This document shows, in pieces, positions 35,836 to 48,438 of a DNA stretch of 64,000 nt. The position numbers were made by a program, and so were the translations under genes. Within the stretch, counting starts at the first letter, position 1. Each line of letters starts with the position of its first letter. Where the stretch lies: positions 372,001 through 436,000 of the forward strand of contig JAOCPU010000024.1 of assembly GCA_035772785.1 (NCBI GenBank). The letters run 5' to 3'. The stretch is from Phlebiopsis flavidoalba. Lineage: Eukaryota; Basidiomycota; Agaricomycetes; Polyporales; Phanerochaetaceae. The notes beneath the pieces were generated by a model. That model worked only from the letters and a program-made list of their open reading frames with translations. It was not told the origin of the DNA and did no database searches.

Positions 35836-37164
35836 ATGATCCTCGACAAAGACCCGCTCCCCGACGACCTCACCCAGAGGACGCCCCGCCCGCATACACC
35901 CCTGCGCCCTCCTCCTCCTCCTCCTTTCCACCTCCCGTCCCCGAAAAATCCTCTCATATCCCCCCCATCACCGAGCTCCGCCGGCCCTACCGCGGGCCCC
36001 AAGCACCCTCCCCGCAATCCCACCGCCAAAAAAGAAAGGCAAAGCCCGCTGGTTCCCCTTCGGGCAGAGCAAGCCAGTGGCCGTGGCGCGCGAGGTGCAG
36101 CGCCACGGTGCACGGGCTCGTGCGCGACGTCGTGCGCGCGCCGGACGCGGCGGGCGCGGCGGTGCTGCGGCACTGCGCGGACGCGTGCGCCGCGCACGCG
36201 CTCTCGTTCGCCTGCGCTGCTCCAGGAGCCCGCGATCGAGGGCCACAGCGCGCTCTACTGGGCCGTCGTCAAGCGCCCCCGCGGGCCCGGGGAGCAGGCG
36301 GGCGTGGAGATGGTCGAGATGATGCTGGGTATGGCGGCGCCGCTGGGCGAGGCGGCGGTGGGCGAGGTGAGGCTTGCGTGTCTCCAGGCGGGGGACGAGG
36401 TTGTTGTTTCAAAGGCTGCGCCGCACGCGCGCGTTTTCTGCGCTCTCGGGCGCGGATGAGATTTTGCTCGGGCGGAGGGGCCGCCGGACGAGGTGGGGGT
36501 CGAGGAGCTGCCGGGAAACCAGGGCGAGATTTTTGCGGTGGCGTTTTGTCGGATAGCGCAGTTCCAGCGGCGGATGCGGATTTCGAAGCAGGTGCGGCTC
36601 GAGTTTTATCGCGCGAGGTGAGTACCGCGTATTCTGTAGTGGTGAGCCCGGCTGACGCGGGAAAGGCCGCATGTGGTGTCTACGCTTCATGGAAGCCGAC
36701 GTCGCAAACGGACAATAACACGAAAGGCACCTGGTTCGTCTCGCTCTCCCTAATGGAGAACAGCCCGCCGACGTGGGTCGACGCGCGGCTCACGATCCAC
36801 GACACCACACGCCCACCGCCAAGCCCCATCGGCAAGGGCAAATCCTCCTCGCGCTCGCTCCTCGGGACATCGGAGGGCAAAGACAAGGGCATCATCGACC
36901 TGAGTCTCAAGAGCTCCGGCGACCAGCTCGCGCCGTACCACCCCAAGACGTACGCGCCTGACGCGCTCCTCGGGCTCACCGCGCCTCTGAACAAGACGCC
37001 TGCGGGGCACAGTCTCCAATTCGAGTGCGCGCCATGTCTATGTCCTTTCTCTGTGGCGCTGACACGCTTGTAGCGGCTGCAGTTTTGTGTCGAGCGACGG
37101 CTCGTTGTCGGCCAAGCTGGAGGCGCGGCTCGCGAAACCCGACAGCGATTGTATCATCTGCTAA
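35836..37164 (+). CDS. Ankyrin-type cytosolic protein with C-terminal CaaX-like tail
   Basis: I recognise an agaricomycete family annotated with ankyrin-like repeats; molecular role unknown. The Pro-rich N-terminus starts MILDKDPLPDDL (ATG 35836; coding sequence may begin further upstream). After it come FGQSKPVAVAREVQR (36058-36100), an HGLVRDVVRAPDAAGAAVLR helix (36109-36170), and EPAIEGHSALYWAVVKRP (36226-36279), the ankyrin-like hairpin. Next are EVRLACLQAGD (36365-36397), DEILLG, EELPGNQGEIFAVAFC (about 36500-36550), FQRRMRISKQVRLEFY (36563-36610), an intron, GTWFVSLSLMENSPPTWVDA (36727-36786) and DKGIIDLSLKSSGDQLAPY. The last exon ends FVSSDGSLSAKLEARLAKP then DSDCIIC, stop 37162-37164. 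The terminal CIIC fits a CaaX prenylation box. Mostly intact, with a few shifts around 36080-36240 and 36400-36480. Confidence 0.65.
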
Positions 37165-37662
37165 CTTCCACATTTATCTTTTTTATGCTTCATATCATAC
37201 CCCTCTGGATCTCTGTTTACCATGCTGGAGTTTCACGTTCAAACATGTACCAATTATATCAAGCATTTTTTATGACGAGGTGATTAATAGATAGTACGGA
37301 TACCACGGCTATAGCTACATCCACACGCAATTAAAAACAGATATTAGTTTGAGAGACACACGCTACAAGGGTGTATGCACACCGTACGACGGAGCACGAG
37401 TCCATTGACTCGGCACAAGAAGAAAAAATTCAGAAAACAAGCTTGACGAGACACGCAGACAAGACACAAGACACAAAACACGAGACAGAGACACAAGCTG
37501 TTCACAACCAGGACACACACCGGATGCACAAACCCACGACGCCGCGCGCGCACCCCCAAAGAGCACACCACGACCCCCAAAAATGCGATGGACGACTGCG
37601 ATAACGCGCACCCCGTGCGCCACATACCCAAACTCACGGCGGCCCCGGCCCCGCTACCCGCC
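37165..37662. other. Convergent 3' spacer
   Basis: A 500-bp spacer lies between the ankyrin-type stop and the 3' end of the minus-strand membrane-protein gene. It is AT-rich to 37370, then rich in ACA/GAC units. Open frames there lack motifs. Confidence 0.4.
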
Positions 37663-39277
37663 TCACACTAACACCCCAGCGTCAGCGTATACATCGCACA
37701 AGGCGAGGGGCAGGCTCACCTGCGGAACGTAGTAAGCTCGATACGCCTCCCCGCCTGAGCTCGAGGCGGAGAAGTCGCTTGGGTTCTTCGCTTTGCGTCG
37801 CCTTACGCTGCTGTCTATCACGGCTGGTGTAACAGGAAAATGAAGGACTATGCGTACGCGGAGAACGACGACCATGGGACGCCGCCGCGCGTCATGGGCA
37901 GGGCCGGTGGGAGGAGGCTTTGTTGGTAGATGCGGGTGGCCGGCGATTATGCTAGGGGGTTGTTAGTACTTTTTTTTTGTTGGGGAGGGGGGGGACGGAC
38001 GTTGTTATGTCTGTTGGCAGGGTATTAGATTGAGAGGGTGGGAGGGGGGGAGAGGGCTTACAGCATGTTACGGATATTGCCTGAGCTGGGTGTTAGGATG
38101 GGAGTGCTGGGGTGGGGAGGGGACGTACCTGCGTTGTACCTACCACACCAGAATACGTCAAGGATAGCATATCGAGGAGCTTGAATACTCACCACAATTA
38201 TCCGTGCTCAGCGTAGTCACACCTACCCACCAATAAATCCTCGCAAGCTCAGAAGCAGCGAAGCAACCCACCGTATCAACCACCTGCGCGACCCAAATCG
38301 GCATAGCAAACGATACGCGCGCTGCGCGAGCAGCGCCGACCAGAGCGTTACTCGCCCAGCATTGTTATGCCGAATCGCCGCGGACGAGTTCCAAGCACAA
38401 ACGCAGCAAAGAGCAGAGTCGACAGACACAGACCTAGTCAAAAAAATCAGTAGACGCGAGAGGGCGGGAGAGGGAGGAGGCCCCCTACAGCAGACGGTAA
38501 AAACACGGAGCATAACATGCGTGCCCCACTCCGAGCGGATGCGCGATATACCTACAAAACGGCCTCAGTCAGCGAACGCGGTGGGGGGGCGGACTCGAGC
38601 GTACAGTAGATGCTAGACGGCCCACGACGGCGAGCATCGCGCCGACGAGGCCGTACGAGAGGAGCCAGTTGCTCCAGAGCGCCGCGTCTAAAGGCAAGCG
38701 TGAGCACGCGCGGCGCGGAGAGAGGAGGGGGGACGTGTGCACTTGGATTGTCAGGATGTGGTAGACGAGTAGCCGGGTGATTATGTTTTGCGCTCTGCGG
38801 CGCGTCAGCGCGCGACCGCGGAGGTGGGAGGGGGCGTACCTCGCCGATGTAGTGCAGTGTCAAAACCTCCGGCGCAGCGTCAGATTTGGGAGGAGGAGAG
38901 GAGGGAGGGGGCGTACGGAGGAAGGCTGCCACGGCGCCGGCACAACACCCACGATCATACACGCAAAACGCAAGCGCAGCGAGCGGCCACACCACCGGGA
39001 TCGTAGAGCGTGCACGCGCCCCTGAGCGGCACCCTTTTCTGCCCGTGTAGCAACGAGCGCGTTGAAGGGCATGCTCTGCGCGAGCTCCCACCCTGCACCC
39101 CATCAGCGGGGTAGAAAGAGGAGGGGAGGAGGAAGGACGCACACGAACACCCCGCTCCGAGCACCACCCACACACCGTCGCTGGCTCTGTCCGCGTCCGT
39201 CAGCGACACAATTACGACAAAACGACGCTGGGGGCGCACGACCTACCGAGCACAGTAACGAGCTCCGCCTCGCTCAT
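37663..39277 (-). CDS. Probable multi-pass membrane protein
   Basis: A short first exon MSEAELVTVLG (ATG 39277) is followed at once by a GTAGGT donor. Hydrophobic blocks further down the minus strand are STIPVVWPLAALAFCVYDRG (about 38935-39005), SNWLLSYGLVGAMLAVVG (about 38610-38665), a LLPLPLSRLLIFLT-like segment (38440-38500) and MPIWVAQVVDTVGCFAASEL (about 38240-38310). A hydrophilic tail with RRRKAKNPSDFSASSSGGEA (37735-37795) closes at 37663. Architecture resembles small fungal membrane proteins of the DUF6533/DUF6534 kind, but no diagnostic motif could be confirmed. Frame breaks are present. The model is tentative. Confidence 0.35.
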
Positions 39278-41601
39278 CTCTGCGGGGGTCAGAGGTCAAA
39301 CAGCAAACAGCAAACCTGGCAGTGCCGCCTTATAGCGGTGGTCCCGGTGCAAGGAGCGGTTCGAAAAACGCAGCGGCCCTGCGGCGCGGGTGCCCAATGG
39401 CAAATGGCGCACCCATACGGGTGCGAGAGGGCTGTCGACGCGAGCTGTTCGATATTTTTGTTTGAAAGGTTCTCTTTGCGACGGTGCGCTTAGCCGACGA
39501 TTCGCGCTGCGCGATGCGGGGCTCGCGGCGGTGGTATAAGAGGTTTAGCCGGTGTGGGAGCGGCCTGCAGCGCTCTGCAGGGGTGGCTCGGTGGCGGGTG
39601 TGTTGGGGTTGCTCGTGTGACCTGCGAGAATCTCTAGAGCTTATTGGTCTGCGTAGGAGCACAAGATTGGGGTGGTTTGAAGTGCAATTGCAAGTCCGTG
39701 AAAGCAGGAAATAAAAGAGTCCGCGCAGAGCTGAGTTTCCTTTCCGAGCGACCCAGCGTTGAATACATCCGATCCGCAGCGTGTGATAAACCTTTGATCA
39801 AATTGTGATCGCGTCCGCACACAAGGTGAGTCCCCGGAGTCTGGGTTGCCATTCCCCACAGCACGTTAAACCGCCACCATCGTCGCAGAGATTTATTGGC
39901 AGATTTATTGGCAGGGGGGCGGGGCCCACAAGTATGCCACCAATCATGGAGGTGGCGAGGCGAGTGCGCTGCACGCGTTGAAACAGGATCTGTCGTCGCT
40001 ACGTACTGATGCCTGCGAAGAAGATCGCGAGGACTTCTCAGTTGGCTGTATATTTCCGTATCCCCACAAGTATCTCACAAATATCGCACGGATCGTCCGC
40101 GTCAGCTCAAGCTCGCTCGGCGGCGCAGTCGCCCGCAACGACTACGTAAGCACACGCCGCACTTCTGGCCCCAGCCCGCACCAACATCTCCAAGCGATCT
40201 CGCCTCTTCAATGGCCTGTCGTTATTTTTACTGAGCTGGACGATTTGCCCACGCGCGCCGGCGCGATTTCGCGCCCCAGGCATGGGAACGCCCCCAAAAA
40301 TTGAAAGGCCCTCTGCAGTGACGCGGCCGCTGATGGCCCGCCGTCTTGTTCCATGCATGCGCGCAGCGGCACTGCATCGACTGAAACGCGCCTCCCGCCT
40401 GCGCCAGGCACCGTCGTCGCGGACGCACAGCTGGTCGACGCCGCTGGACTCAATGGCGCTGTCATCACCCCGCGGCCGGCCAAGTCGTCGCAGCGTAGCG
40501 TGCGCTGGGTATCTCCGTTATTCCCGGAGAGCGTCTTGTGTTTAGGCGTCGGGTGCGCCGGCTAGGCTGGAGTGCGCATTGCTATTGGCCGGAGGGCGGG
40601 GCGGGGAAACATCAATGCGCGGCGGTGCCTGGTGACCTGCGAGAACGCCAACCCCGAATCGGCGGGGGAACTCGAGATTAGGTGGTCCCAGGAGAACGGC
40701 GCGGAATCTCTCCTCTTCACCTCGGCAGCGATCGACCGGATTCAGATCGCCCGCGTACACAGGGCCCATTACTTACCGTCTGGAGTGCACCACCCAATTG
40801 ACTCCAAATTGAACTCACGTCCCTGCTAGAGCTGAAAAACAGCCCCGTCCCCCTGACGTCACGCCAACCGCCCCAAAGCCACCCGCACGCGCCCCTTAAT
40901 TCCGGCCCAGTCCGTACCGCTCGCCTCCGATCGAGACCCTGTACGCGCTCGCTTGCCACCAAACGCAGAAAGCAGGGCCCGTTCAGTGAAACGCGTCTCC
41001 GCCGGCAGGCCATACCAGTGGTGCTCGAGCTGCTCGTCGCGTGTCGATCGAGGTTCGATGAGGGACGCGAACTCGACCCTTTCAAATCAGAGCTTGTATG
41101 AGTGTTTCGTGCGCGCCCGGCGTCTCGGAGAGAACGCGATCGGGCGCGGGGCGCGATGAGGACGCGAGGGGCGGACGCCGGCGTCGACGTATCCTCCGCA
41201 GCGAACCGCGAAATCCGCGCACGCACGTTCGTGGGCTTCTGGTCCTGTGAATTTGGACTCACCAATACCACTTTGGATGCCGGGAGAGTCCAATTTGACC
41301 GGCTGCCGCGTTGGGAAACCGCCGAGGGTTTCAGAACCTTCGGAGCTCAGCGATGCACCGCAGAGAAGAGTTCAACGAATAATCGCGACGTTAATGTCCG
41401 AGAGATTGATTACGCTACGAGGAAAGAGATTTCGAGAGTAGGGCTATCGAAGCAAACAAAGAGGCAGAAAGAATCGAGTTATACGAGCTTAGGGTCACGT
41501 CCAAGGATCCCACACACACACCAAAACCAACACCAAGAAACACAGACCTGAGAGAGAGAGGGTGGGAGGGTGGCTAGAGAGCTGGGCTGTGAAGAAGCCC
41601 G
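39278..41601. other. Unassigned region with short open frames
   Basis: Several frames of 70-150 codons occur (39978-40304 plus, 40208-40483 minus, 41102-41551 plus), but none has a motif I recognise and their frames overlap. The plus frame at 39978 (DREDFSVGCIFPYPHKYLTN) looks the most protein-like and may be an exon. No repeat or RNA gene was seen. Confidence 0.3.
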
Positions 41602-43297
41602 TTATATATTTTCCCCCTCCTTGCTCGACTTCTTGACGATGCGCTTCACCTTCCTGCGAGCGCCCTCGCGCGCGTTTAAGACGTCGTGACGAGCACAGCG
41701 AGTAGTGTCAACGGCCATGTCCACGATCACGAAGGTCGTCACAACACACATGCGCCCCAGCCCAGCAGCGACACGAGCCACGGCCACTGCCTGGCACGAC
41801 GATGCCGACCTGCGACCTGCTCCGTTAATACTGCGAGTATGTTAGCACAGTGGGAAGTGAAAAAGGAGGGGGAGACGCACCGAGGCTGCTGTCGCCGAGC
41901 CACGCGCGGCTGGTTCGCTTCTGCGGGGATCCATGGTCCGCGAGCGAGGAGAAATCTCCCGACGTCGTCCCAACCTTCACCAGTGTCAGTATTTTCGCGC
42001 ATATATCGAGGTAAAAAGGTGGACGCACCGAACGTAGCGGGCACGACCGCAACACGGCGGTCGAGCGCCGCGGGCTCCGCAACCGCATTATCAAATCGCA
42101 ATCTTCTCGAGATCAGGCCACACCTTCCTCGAGGACATTATTCTCCACTCAAGCTCTCATCGTCCCACGCAGACACGCCGCAATCTTCTGGGAGGCCATC
42201 ATGCAGCTCGGGCTTGTACTCCTTGAGGCTGGATGGCCCATGGAGCCTACCACGTCGCCTTCGTGACGAACATGCCCGCGTTCCAGCGGTAGTTGCCACC
42301 CCGTCTTGATGTACGTCGCGGCGCCGTGACACGCGCGCGTCGGGCTTCTCCTTGAAGCTCGACTACGAGCCGCGCGTTCGGCGCGTAGCGCGAGCCCCCA
42401 GCTTCTTACTCGCCGAGCGCGACATCCGTTACCGAAGCCCGTGAATCGGGTGGCTCGGCGCGATGGCCGATCGTTGACGAGGTACGGTAGTCTGCCTCGC
42501 GACCTCGACCGCCTCCGACGACCGCGCCTCAGGAACGGCGTCGTCGCCCGAGATCATGTGGTCCGCCGCGAAGAAGCCAATGATCGCCACAACACCCGTG
42601 CTCGTCGCGCGCCGCTGAGCACCGCCGCCGCGAGAGCCCGATCGCCGCCCGAAATCGAGTCCTTCGCGCTCGGGCTCGCAGCAGCAGGTTGTGCGTGGAG
42701 CAGGTCCCGGCAGCTCGGCCGTGTAGATCCCTGCGGATGTGCGCGGGCCCCCGCGACGATCGTCGTCCGCGCGGCGGTCGTGAGCGTGCGAAGCAGGCGG
42801 TCCCACGTCGCACATCATGTCTGGATGAGCGCCGAGTCGCGCCCCATTAGAGGACGAGACGGATCGAGCAGGAAGCATTGGGGATTGGTCCTCACGCGGC
42901 TGAGATGAGGCCGGCCAGGAAGGCGGCGCGTGCCCCCCGCTTCCCGCCGGCGGGAGCGAATCCACGACTGGTAGAGAGCCTGGCGGATATCCGCGGTTCC
43001 ACCCCACGGGAACGTCGTCAACTCGCGTGGTCAGACGCAGCGTCGACTGGGCACGGCAGACTGTCGGCGGGACCGAGAGCGAGGGGGATTCGAAGCGGGG
43101 GGTCAGGAAGGGCGATTTGGCGCGCAGTTGCGGGCTGTTGGGCGCGGCGGTGTTGAAGCCGGGTCGGGAAGCGCGTTAGAGCGTGTCCTGTACTGTTGTG
43201 CGCGTGAGTTCAGCACTGCCTGGTGAACACGTAGAAATACACGGAACCCATTCAGGTGGATCGAATACACGGGCTGTGGGCCCTCCAACACGTCCAT
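41602..43297 (-). CDS. Unassigned coding region, possibly membrane-linked
   Basis: Minus-strand frames run through this segment with GC-rich codon usage. The longest (42429-43007) has 192 codons. It includes GVVAIIGFFAADHMISGDDA and a Pro/Ser-rich N-terminal part with VDSLPPAGSGG. Downstream frames include hydrophobic WPWLVSLLGWGA (about 41750-41790) and a basic C-terminus GARRKVKRIVKKSSKEGENI ending at 41602. These may be exons of one gene, but I cannot fix the splicing and do not recognise a family. Confidence 0.25.
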
Positions 43298-43559
43298 AAA
43301 TACGAGCTACGACCGCGTTTTCGATGGTGAAAACGCCCCGTGCACTAACTCTGCACACTAGTCTGTTCCGATCACGACATGCGCAATGCAAAGCGGGCCA
43401 ACCGAGGTGCGCGCCGACACCAGGGGGCCTACACGTGTCCGTTCTGTAGCGTCGGGGGCTACTGCCAACCGCGCGACCGATGCGCCGTACGTCTTCCCAG
43501 TACCTCCATATCCCACACAAAGCGCGAAATGGGCTTGCGCACCAACCATAACAACTTGA

Positions 43560-43791
43560 ACGGCACTCACCTGCATACCCTCCTTAATCTGGCGTTCGAG
43601 GCTCGCATTCGCCTGGCGCAGCTCATGCGTCTCAGCACGAAGCTCCGCAATCTCGTGTTGCTGCACAGTGTAAGCCGCATACGAAGTGCAGCGGAGGGCG
43701 CACGCACCGACTTGTGGACGACGTCCATGATCTGCTTGAACATGGTCTCGATGTTGCCGAGGCTGCCCTGCGGGGCGGCTTGAACCGACAT
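43560..43791 (-). CDS. Coiled-coil protein, 5' exon
   Basis: The minus strand starts MSVQAAPQGSLGNIETMFKQ at 43791. After a small shift it continues VQQHEIAELRAETHELRQAN and ASLERQIKEGMQ, a clear heptad coiled coil. It ends directly at a GTGAGT donor at about 43571. Downstream exons are not identified but may lie in 41.6-43.5 kb. The family is unknown. Confidence 0.4.
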
Positions 43792-43799
43792 GGCTTCGG

Positions 43800-46060
43800 C
43801 GTGTCTTCTTCACCGAGCAAAAAGTAATGTGGAAAGTGGAAAAGGAAAAGGAAAGGAGAGGCGGAGGGTCTTTTTATATAAACGAGCGGGCGCGGAAGAG
43901 GTGCTGGCGTGCCACCTGGTCGCGGTCTGCGACGCCCTTCACTGCGCGGCAACGCCCGAGACCCGTTGATTTCTAGGCCCTCTCCCTCGTTCAATCTTTG
44001 CGCGACTTGGCAACGCGCACTGCCCGCCACGGATCTTTTGCTGAACATTCACGCAGGCCGTCTTTTAATTCTCCTCTATTTTACGCAGCGTATGTTTTGC
44101 TCAGAGACCAACTGCTGTTCGCACCTCCTCCGTGAGAGGCTAGACGCCCAGGCCTCGGTGTCGTCTCGCCACCAGCTGCAGACCCACTCTCGGTCGACGA
44201 CCGCGCTACGAATTACATCCGACGGTGGGTCCGTGTCATCTGCCCGCGCAGCCCGTGCGCACGCGGCACCAAATCCCCGCCGCCCCTCCTCCCCCGAGCC
44301 CAACGCTTCCAGCAAACCCGCACTCTAACAAGGTTGTTTCGCTGCTTTCGGGTCCGCCCTTGTGTGCTGCACCGCGGTGCCGCACCTTCGTGCAGTATTC
44401 GCGGACGATCATCTGCTGGGGATTGGCGGGGATTAGATGGGATTGGTGTCCTGGCGGTGCAGGCCATGACGTGCACATGTGGACTTTTCTCTACTTTTCT
44501 GGGTCATTAAGAAGCAATCACCTGGCCGATCACGGAGCACGGATGCCCGGGTTCCTGAACGGGTTGTGGCTAGGAATTTCCGAGGAATAACGACGTGGGT
44601 GTATTTGCCGTGGTCGCTCAGTCTCTGTGCAGTGCACCGGCGCGCGACCCGTGGCGAGGTTGTTCATGGGTGCGAGAGCAGGGCATGGTGAGCACATGAA
44701 GCCGAGAACGTCAGCGGTGACGGAAGGATAGCGGAGACATATTTGTCTCCGCTTGCCTTGTTGTCAGGTTGCCACAAGGTCCTCCGGAAGCGGCATGTGG
44801 CGATCGGTTTCCGCGGTCGATGAACCTTCCATGTGGACAAGGAAAGTTGTAACAAACTTTCACAGTCGAAATTACACGTAACACATCATTAAAAAACACA
44901 TGTGTAACCTTGACTAATGGCCATCGTCAACGCATACATACAACGACATCGTATTGGTGAGCGGTCTATACAATGGCCTCCCGCCGCGGCGTTACAAGCG
45001 CAAACAAAACACCGGGCACCGACATCTGCCTCCGTCGCAGGAAGCAACAGTGAGATCTGCGTCCGTTGCCCCACATACGCACTGTGGCGCAGAATGGAGA
45101 CCGTGCTGTGCATTTGTCCCCGCCGGACTGGATTGAAATGATGTTCCCGGTTTAGGGGTAAGAGAGCTTCGTCGGCCGGGAGATGGAGGTGTGTGTGTTG
45201 ATCGGAAGTGGGGTTGGTATGCGGCTGGGTGACTTTTGGGATGGTGGGCTGTCTGCTCATGCATGAATGAAAGCCGACGCAAATGTGTTGTTTATGTGAG
45301 TTACTTACGCAATATACTAGAGTCTGAAAACGCGACTTTCGTGGACGTACCGCCAAATGGAGCCAGTACCTGCAATTCAGGTGACATAGATGTCTGAAAT
45401 ACTGGGAGATCCTATATAGCTAAAGTCCCGGGCTGTAACACAGACGGTACACCTTCCACTCAAGGTCTAGTCCAGCGGAAAGAAGACTCATGTACGTTGA
45501 AACGAGATAATTTCGTGTGAGGTACGTACGCTCAGGGTCTAGGAAAAAAGGCAGCAGGACCACGAGTACCTCTATAGCCACAGTCTCCCGAGCGGGCGGA
45601 TGCTCCTAAAATAGAAACCCCGACTGTCGAACGCCTTCCTCTCACCGGGGCACACCACCCAACAGCTCACCTCGGGCTACAAGCGATGTTGTTCATTAAG
45701 AATACCGGTCGGATCCGCCCGGAGGCCCAGGGCCGGGACGGACGACCGGTAGAGCAGATTTGCCCCCGTTCCCTTCCGTATACTCATCCACTCGAAAGGC
45801 CCCCGGATGTAGTGCCAAAAAGGTGATAGAAATGGGCCGGCAGTCTCTGCACATTTCCGAACCATTGAATCTTTCATTCATACACTCAACACTTGTCTTT
45901 CACACACACTCGAGCCTTATCGTCTTTGATAGACGACATCTTTCTTCGCGAAGCCCCCCGACGCCGATATCTATCAGTAAGCCGCCCTCTAACCACCGCC
46001 CCCCCGCGCCCTCGTGCATGTAACCACTTCGTCATAGGCGTGTCCCTCACTCCCGAGACT
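43800..46060. other. Unassigned region between minus-strand gene and Pro-rich ORF
   Basis: Frames up to 155 codons (44889-45356 minus) show no recognisable domain. The block at 43850-43890 upstream of the coiled-coil gene includes a TATATAAA sequence on the plus strand (43874-43881; TTTATATA on the minus strand) that could be its promoter. Nothing else is supported. Confidence 0.3.
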
Positions 46061-46066
46061 TATAAA
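46061..46066 (+). promoter_or_regulatory. TATA box upstream of Pro-rich ORF
   Basis: TATAAA in an ACTTATAAAGTCGG context lies 125 bp upstream of the ATG at 46186. Confidence 0.4.
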
Positions 46067-46185
46067 GTCGGCCATCCTCATTCTCACCTTCCCAAACCCC
46101 AACTCACACACTAACACCACACACCGTGGGGCGAGTCCGGCCTCGACACCCATCGCCCACCATTTCCACCACATCCTCATAGTCT

Positions 46186-47070
46186 ATGATGTCTGTGTCG
46201 CACCTCGCGAGGAAGTTCAAGGGGGTCTACCCCACCTCGCGCTACAGGTCTTTCCGCCGCCGCTCCCCAACGGGCGGCACGTCACGCTGCGCGTTGCGCG
46301 CGGTCCGCACCGTCGTGACGTGGTACGATGCGCCTGCAGCTCAGCACGCAGTCCTCGGTCGGACTGCGCGGCGCGCGCAGGGGCAAGCCTGCGTGGCCGT
46401 TTCGACCCCAAGGGCCATGTCCAGTCCGCACCGCCCTAGCAAACCTTCCGCGCGCCGTCGCAAACCCAGACGGATTGTGTTCCATGATACGGATGAGGAT
46501 GTTGCGCCTGCTGTTGAGGTGAAGGTTGAGGAGAAAGTCGAGCAGAAAGTGGAAGAGAGAAGGTCGAAGAGAAGGAGCGAGACGAAGGCCAGATCCTTAC
46601 GCACCCAACCCCCCGCTCGACTCTCCTTGCCTCCAAGAGATCCTCCAGGTCTACAACAGTGTCTCCTTCCACCGCCCCCTCCGCGCTCCTCTCAGGCTCA
46701 TCCCCACCCCTACACCCACCACCGTCACCATCGTCACGGACTGGCGCCCCCATCTCGCGCACTCGCGACAGGCCGCCGCACCGCGCACCTGCACCTCGGC
46801 GTCCCCGCTGACCCCAGCAGAGCGCCTGCGCGCCCCGCACTCTCACCGACGCCCAGCTCCGCACCGCTATCGCGATTCCTCGCCGAGGCGCAGCCCTCCC
46901 TCGCGCCCTCGGGGAAGCCAGAAAGGCAGTGCGACGTGCTCAATCACGGCGCGCGCGCGCCCTTCCTCGGCGCCGCCAGTGTGCGCGCTGTGTGTAGCTT
47001 GCACGGTGTTCACTCGCGTTTTATAGTGACGGGGCAAGGAGCGCGGAGGAGGGACGTTGTTGGTGTGTAG
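46186..47070 (+). CDS. Pro/Ser-rich hypothetical protein
   Basis: A 294-codon open frame starts MMSVSHLARKFKGVYPTSR behind a TATA box. The middle has a charged segment (AVEVKVEEKVEQKVEERRSK) and then long Pro/Arg/Ser-rich stretches. The length could partly reflect GC-rich composition, since the other frames are also open over parts. No domain is recognised. It may contain an intron near 46330-46480. Confidence 0.35.
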   Translation: MMSVSHLARKFKGVYPTSRYRSFRRRSPTGGTSRCALRAVRTVVTWYDAPAAQHAVLGRTARRAQGQACVAVSTPRAMSSPHRPSKPSARRRKPRRIVFHDTDEDVAPAVEVKVEEKVEQKVEERRSKRRSETKARSLRTQPPARLSLPPRDPPGLQQCLLPPPPPRSSQAHPHPYTHHRHHRHGLAPPSRALATGRRTAHLHLGVPADPSRAPARPALSPTPSSAPLSRFLAEAQPSLAPSGKPERQCDVLNHGARAPFLGAASVRAVCSLHGVHSRFIVTGQGARRRDVVGV

Positions 47071-48438
47071 GAATAACCCCCTGTGAAGAGGACTTGTCAG
47101 GATTTTTCGAGTGCGTGGCTGCGGGGTGACGGTGGGTGAGGATGAGTTTTCTTCTGTTGAGCGGAGTTGAGAGTGTTGCGCGGGCGTAGGTTCGTGGTGG
47201 AGTGTGGGTGTGTTAGGCCTCAGATGAGAGGGGCAGTAGCAACTACGGGCGGGCTCTCAGCGGGCTGGGCCTTGACGAATTTATTCAACGTGGTACTATC
47301 ATCATGCTGCATGAAATAACAATGCATTGAGATATCATCATACCGCGCATTCGAGGAGGGCTACCTGCGTCGTCAACGAGTCGCACCCGATGCCTCATTT
47401 ATTAGAGCCATCGGCTTCTTGCGAGGGACTTGATATGCACTACAACATTGACTCTTCGGGACACGTGACGGCAATACATCCAGAGTTCTGAACAAGCTGG
47501 TCACGACACGTTATTTTTCCGTGTGTGTATCTTGTACGTAAAACCATAACCTCTTTCTGGGGCGATATCTGTCTAGTCTTGTTTTGGGGAGACGTTCCTA
47601 CGGAGCCCATGGGCCCGGCGTGGCCCTGTTGGCGGCAAAGTCCTCGAGGCAGCCGTACCAGATTTTAGAGCGGCTGTTTTGTGCTTCGGTCGACTTGACC
47701 CAATGGCCCGGGTGGAATGATTAGGGGCTTGCGATATTCATACGTGGGTATGTTTGCTTGACGCGTAGCTCCAGTATGTGGTTTCTTGTGAGAGCCGGAC
47801 GGCTCGGCATAGAGGATCGACCAAGCCTTCATCACAAAACAGGTGCTCTCCAGTTCACGAAGCTTGTATACTTCCTGGCTGGGACTTTTGGGGCACTTGG
47901 GTGTTTTGTTTTCGTTTTCCTATCGAAGGGAATCCTCGGCGGTCGCGACAGACGAGTCTCTCGTGTCCAGCCTTCTCTGTCACCAAAGGCTCTCGTGGCT
48001 CTCAGTCGCCTACACAGCGCATTTGTGATTCTGGTGACATTCGTGCTCCAGCCGCAACCTCACACGCCCTCTAATGAAAGCTTGTTGAGAGACTGTCAGC
48101 GTTTATCGGCATTGATGACGGCATATAAAAAGTTTTCGTGCATGCACATCTGTGCACCTCCAGCGCAGAAAAAGTGCATCGGCCGTTGTCACGTGGCCAA
48201 AGCATAGCGGATCCTACCCGCAGGAGTCTCTACTCTGACGGCGCTATCATTGCTCGCGTGTCTTCGGGCGTGAGCGTGCACGGAGGTGTATACGGGGAGT
48301 TCCACGTCGACGATCGCAGTTGGCGCCCAAAAGTCCTGAGCCATGATCGCTGGATTGCAGCGCTTCGTCGCGCGAATGGTCTGCTGGAGTGCGGGCGAAA
48401 GACATCCCCGATTGGCTTGATGCGGCCTAGGCACACAC
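47071..48438. other. Spacer downstream of family copy B
   Basis: It holds the 3' flank of copy B and no recognised gene. A 149-codon plus frame (47758-48207) has one hydrophobic stretch (VYFLAGTFGALGCFVFVF) but no family match. It may be real or chance. Confidence 0.3.

Noticed and set aside
37371..37604. Plus-strand 77-codon Thr/His/Lys-rich peptide
   Set aside because: It arises from an ACA/GAC-rich stretch between convergent genes, with no motif.
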